Positions 61,046 through 64,000 of a DNA stretch of 64,000 bases are shown piece after piece; the first letter of the stretch is position 1, and every line of letters begins with the position of its first letter. The stretch covers positions 124,001 through 188,000 of the forward strand of contig CAVSII010000008.1 of the NCBI GenBank assembly GCA_963727955.1, read 5' to 3'. The notes under the pieces were generated by a model, which worked only from the letters and a program-made list of their open reading frames with translations, was not told where the DNA came from and searched no databases. A program made the translations under genes and the position numbers. This stretch comes from Bog-756 sp963727955 (lineage in GTDB: Bacteria; Actinomycetota; Acidimicrobiia; Acidimicrobiales; RAAP-2).

Positions 61046-62559
61046 GCGATCACCCCCGCGGTGGCGCCCAGGCCACTGGCCATGCTGATCGATCGGGCGT
61101 CAGCGCCGGTGCGACTGCGTCCGAGGAGGATCACGAACGGTCGTGTGAAGAAGTAGGTGACGATGATGTCGAGAAGGGTGGAGATGCCCAGGAACAGGGC
61201 GAAACCCTGGACGTCGCCCACCGAGAGCTCGTAGAGCACGATGGCACCGAGGAGGGAGACGGCGTCGGCGGCCAAGACGGTGCGGAAAGCGCTGGCGAAT
61301 CCCCGGTCGACACTGGTCCGGATGGTGCGACCGGCCCGCGCTTCATCTTTGAGGCGTTCGAAATAGACGATGTAGGAGTCGACGGTGATCCCGATGGACA
61401 CGATGATGCCGATGACGCCGGCCAGGTCGATGGTGACGTTGAACGACTGTCCGAGGAGGGAGACGATGGACCAGAGGAGGGCGCCGGTTACGGCCAGGCC
61501 GCTCAGGACGACCAGCCCCAGCATGCGGTAGTAGAAGACGATGTAGAGCAGGACCACCAACAGCCCGGCCAGCCCCGAGATGAGGCCGGCCCGCAGCGAC
61601 GACTTACCCAGCGATGGGGAGACGGTCTGGACGGTCAGCCGGTCCAGCTTGACCGGCAGGGCACCGTAGTTGAGCTCGGTGGCCAGCGTCTTGGCCTGAT
61701 TTTCGGTGAAGCTCCCCGAAATCTGGACCGAGCCGTTGAACGAGGACCACGATGCCTGGGTGGGCTGGGTGATCGGCGCGGAAATGACCTGACCGTCCAG
61801 ATCGATGCCGATGATCTGGTGAAACTGCTGCTTGGAGAGGGCGTCCCACGCAGCCGACCCGGCCGACGTGAGGTTGAGGTTGACCGCCCATTGGCCGCTG
61901 TTGAGCTGGGCCGAGGCGGAGTGGACAGCGTTACCCGTCAGTTGGGCCGGGCCCAATACGTAGCGTCCGGTGCCGCCGGCACTGCCGGGCAGGAGCACCG
62001 TGTCGCCCTTGTTGTCGTTGTCCGAGGTGGTCGACGGAAAGCTGGCAAAGGAGGTGTCATCAGCGATGTTGGTGTTGTAGGTGTAGCCGTTGACGTTGCT
62101 CGAGTCAGGGGTGACCGCCAGGTTGGCCTCTGTGAGCTGGGTGGAGGCGGAGCACGTGGGCAGCGGCCCCGTCGACGGCTTGGCCCCCTTGGCGACCGAG
62201 AAGGACGGTGCGTAGCAGAGGGCCGGGCGGAACAGCAGCTGGGCGGTATTGCCCAGGGTGGCCAGAACCTTCTGGGTGTTCTTCTCACCGGGGATCGACA
62301 CCGATATCTGGTTCTTCCCCTGGCTGGCCACGGTGGCACCGCTGGTACCGGCGTTGACCCGCTCGCCGAGGATGGTGACGATGTCGTTCAGTTCGGCCTG
62401 GTCGACTGTCCGGTGGGTCTGGTAGACGACAGCCAGACCGCCGTCGAGGTCAAGTCCGAGCTTGGGGGACCAACCGGCGGCCAGGGTGGCGGCCAGCCCG
62501 ATCACGGCCACGGCGACCACGGCCAACAGGCTGACCCACAGCGAACGCTTGTTCTTCAT
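61042..62559 (-). CDS. secD: Protein-export membrane protein SecD
   Basis: Larger RND-type component of SecDF. The 505-residue protein has helix 1, then KLGLDLDGGLAVVYQ, the large extracellular P1 domain, and five more helices with SLRAGLISGLAGLLVV and SIGITVDSYIVYFERLKDE. A Ser/Asn-rich stretch in P1 (about 130-180) is longer than in compact SecDs. Starts at ATG 62559, six bases after yajC. Confidence 0.95.
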   Translation of the reverse strand: MKNKRSLWVSLLAVVAVAVIGLAATLAAGWSPKLGLDLDGGLAVVYQTHRTVDQAELNDIVTILGERVNAGTSGATVASQGKNQISVSIPGEKNTQKVLATLGNTAQLLFRPALCYAPSFSVAKGAKPSTGPLPTCSASTQLTEANLAVTPDSSNVNGYTYNTNIADDTSFASFPSTTSDNDNKGDTVLLPGSAGGTGRYVLGPAQLTGNAVHSASAQLNSGQWAVNLNLTSAGSAAWDALSKQQFHQIIGIDLDGQVISAPITQPTQASWSSFNGSVQISGSFTENQAKTLATELNYGALPVKLDRLTVQTVSPSLGKSSLRAGLISGLAGLLVVLLYIVFYYRMLGLVVLSGLAVTGALLWSIVSLLGQSFNVTIDLAGVIGIIVSIGITVDSYIVYFERLKDEARAGRTIRTSVDRGFASAFRTVLAADAVSLLGAIVLYELSVGDVQGFALFLGISTLLDIIVTYFFTRPFVILLGRSRTGADARSISMASGLGATAGVIA

Positions 62560-62565
62560 CGGACC

Positions 62566-63159
62566 TCAAGAGCCCGATGGCCCTGCCGGACCACCGTCCT
62601 CATGGCTGCTGTCCCGGGAGCTCCTCCGCTTCGACCGGCGTCGCCCCGGGGGGGTGTCGCCGTTGGAGGATGGCGGATCGTCGACGGAGGCGTCGCCGTC
62701 GGCGTCGCTCCCGGCCACCTCACCGTCCGGCCTTTGGGCCTCTTCACCCTCGTCCGTCTCGGTCTCCGTCTCGTCCTCCTGGCCGCCGAGGTCGCCGTAG
62801 TCGCTGTCGTCGTATTCCGTCTCGTCGTCCGGTTCAGCCGGTCCCGGTTGTTCGAGCGTGCGCAGGACGTACTGCTTGAGGACCACGAATGAGGCCCCGA
62901 CGCTGGTCTCGAGGGTCACCCGGTCGTCGTCGATGTCGATGACGTAGCCGACGATGCCGCCGGCTGTCAGCACCTCGTCGCCCACTTCGAAGGTCTTCCC
63001 CTGCTCGCGCACGGCCTTGGCCTTGCGCTGCTGAGGGCGGTAGATGAGGAAATAGAACCCGACCCCGATGATGAGCAGGATGAAGATGGTGGGATTGCTA
63101 CCTGTCGTCTTCTTGGCTGCCGCGCCGAGGAGCGGGACGGCCACGTCGAGGGCAGTCAC
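62566..63159 (-). CDS. yajC: Preprotein translocase subunit YajC with acidic C-terminal tail
   Basis: Accessory Sec subunit. The 197-residue protein has one membrane helix (about 24-41, IFILLIIGVGFYFLIYRPQQ) and the YajC core (VGDEVLTAGGIVGYV, VGASFVVLKQYVLR) ending near residue 103. The remaining 95 residues are dominated by Asp and Glu with a short basic RRRSKRRSSR near the end; ordinary YajC is about 110 residues. GTG start at 63159. Order yajC-secD-secF and tgt just upstream match many bacteria. Confidence 0.92.
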   Translation of the reverse strand: MTALDVAVPLLGAAAKKTTGSNPTIFILLIIGVGFYFLIYRPQQRKAKAVREQGKTFEVGDEVLTAGGIVGYVIDIDDDRVTLETSVGASFVVLKQYVLRTLEQPGPAEPDDETEYDDSDYGDLGGQEDETETETDEGEEAQRPDGEVAGSDADGDASVDDPPSSNGDTPPGRRRSKRRSSRDSSHEDGGPAGPSGS

Positions 63160-63243
63160 GATCTACGCACGCGAAGGAGTATGAGGGGCCGCACAGCGCT
63201 CCGACTGTAGCTCAGGCCCACCCCGATGAGGCGCCGCTGGCCC

Positions 63244-64000
63244 TCAGGACCCCCATAAGTCTGCGGTCCGGCGCCGCAGGCGGTCAAACTGCCCGGTGGC
63301 GATGGCCAAGCGTGCCTCGGCCATCAGACCGAGGACCTGGGCCAAATTGTGGAGGCTGAGCAGGCGCCAGGCGGTGGGCTCCCCCACGGCCAGCAGATGA
63401 CGCAGGTAGCCGCGCGAGTACCGCGCGCAGGTGCCGCAGCCGCAGGCCTGGTCGAGAGGGCTGTCATCGCGGGCATGGGTGGCGTTACGGAGGTTGAGCC
63501 GTCCCTCACTGGTCAGGATGGCCCCGTGCCGGGCCATGCGGGTCGGGGCCACGCAGTCGAACTGGTCGACGCCCAGGGCGACGGCCTCCATCAATCCGAC
63601 CGGATCGCCCACGCCCATCAGATAGCGGGGCCGATCCACCGGGAGATGCTCGACAGTGGCGGCCAGGGCCGACAGCATGGCCGGCCGCGGCTCGCCCACC
63701 GACAGTCCGCCGATCCCGTAACCCTCGAACTCGAGCTCGACCGTGCGCAGGGCACTCTCCTTGCGCAGTACCGGGTCGGTCCCTCCCTGGACGATTCCGA
63801 AGAGGGCCTGGCCCTCGGGTCGTGCCTCGAGGCGTCGATGGCGGGCCCGGGCCCGCTCGGCCCAGTCCGCCGTGCGATCGACGGCCTCCCGCAGCACGGC
63901 ATGGCTGGCCGGAAGGGTGGAGCACACATCGAGGGTCATCTGGATGTCGGCACCGATCAGCCCCTGGATCTCCACCGCCGATTCCGGCGTCATCCTGACC
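63244..64000 (-). CDS. tgt: Queuine tRNA-ribosyltransferase Tgt (5' partial)
   Basis: Exchanges guanine 34 of tRNAs with GU anticodons for preQ1. Only the C-terminal 252 residues are inside; the frame remains open to the right edge through TPESAVEIQGLIGADIQMTLDVCS. Visible are GIVQGGTDP, GGLSVGEPRP, RYLMGVGDP, the nucleophile aspartate in VDQFDCVAPTRMAR, and the zinc site CGCGTCARYSRGYLRHLL (C-x-C-x2-C, histidine downstream). tgt is scarce in high-GC Actinobacteria but found in deeper classes, which fits the proposed Acidimicrobiia origin. Confidence 0.94.
   Translation of the reverse strand, partial: VRMTPESAVEIQGLIGADIQMTLDVCSTLPASHAVLREAVDRTADWAERARARHRRLEARPEGQALFGIVQGGTDPVLRKESALRTVELEFEGYGIGGLSVGEPRPAMLSALAATVEHLPVDRPRYLMGVGDPVGLMEAVALGVDQFDCVAPTRMARHGAILTSEGRLNLRNATHARDDSPLDQACGCGTCARYSRGYLRHLLAVGEPTAWRLLSLHNLAQVLGLMAEARLAIATGQFDRLRRRTADLWGS

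Noticed and set aside
1..64000. Mobile elements, tRNA or rRNA genes
   Set aside because: I found no transposase, integrase, cloverleaf-like sequence or rRNA-like stretch; nearly all sequence is occupied by metabolic and housekeeping genes.

Overview
The window is a dense, GC-rich chromosomal segment of an actinobacterium, most probably a member of class Acidimicrobiia. The support is a mycothiol synthase homologue (MshD), menaquinone genes, the gene order secD-secF-rel-hisS-aspS-rarA-DUF948-DUF6167-alaS-ruvX-mltG-aroE that I associate with Actinobacteria, a tgt gene beside yajC-secDF, and a secreted protease carrying 42-residue repeats of a type I recall from Acidimicrobiia. The class call is inference; the phylum call is firm. 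Almost every base is coding, and only one gene-free stretch exceeds 300 bases (23255-23568). I see no tRNA or rRNA gene, insertion sequence, prophage or CRISPR array.

Layout. 1-3258 (+): fatty-acid synthesis, fabD (cut by the window edge, with an extra C-terminal hammerhead-like domain), fabG, acpP, fabF. 3346-5085 (+): ABC1/UbiB-like kinase. 5064-8600 (-): trpC-trpF-trpB-trpA. 8714-12917 (+): response regulator, histidine kinase, an SDR and a lipocalin-like protein; 12935-14105 (-): a frameshifted APH-fold phosphotransferase. 14216-22904 (-): a histidine-tryptophan superoperon hisD-hisC-hisB-hisH-hisA-hisF-groES-like-hisI-trpE-ygfZ. 23039-26535: a small helical protein, nth, mshD, VIT1 and a MaoC hydratase. 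26668-29569 (+): tandem-HTH MerR regulator, menG, isochorismate synthase. 29559-33420 (-): polyprenol-mannose-synthase-like glycosyltransferase, second two-component system, alpha/beta hydrolase. 33522-42708: AI-2E-type permease, a flippase-like membrane protein, polyphosphate kinase, two SEDS proteins (FtsW/RodA type), a bifunctional nuclease, aroE. 42705-64000 (-): mltG, ruvX, alaS, DUF6167-like, DUF948, capA-like, sedolisin, rarA, aspS, hisS, rel (frameshifted), secF, secD, yajC and partial tgt.

Organisation and expression. Genes inside operons are joined by 4-base ATGA/GTGA overlaps (thirteen cases) or 1-base overlaps (three), so translation is probably coupled. Genes that head transcription units mostly lack a Shine-Dalgarno sequence. 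Fourteen of them instead have a perfect TANNNT hexamer 6-9 bases before the start codon, the arrangement known for leaderless transcripts in Actinobacteria. The clearest case is the 33-bp gap between nth and mshD, where both directions show this motif at exactly 7 bases.

No wholly new defence or mobile system is visible. The most unusual items are the FabD C-terminal domain, a GroES-like protein lacking the roof hairpin inside the his-trp operon, an out-of-frame 35-bp duplication that seems to have made the DUF948 gene run on into its neighbour, oppositely charged tails on YajC and SecF, and the repeat-bearing sedolisin. Two conserved genes (rel and the phosphotransferase) each contain exactly one extra base; sequence error is the first explanation to test.
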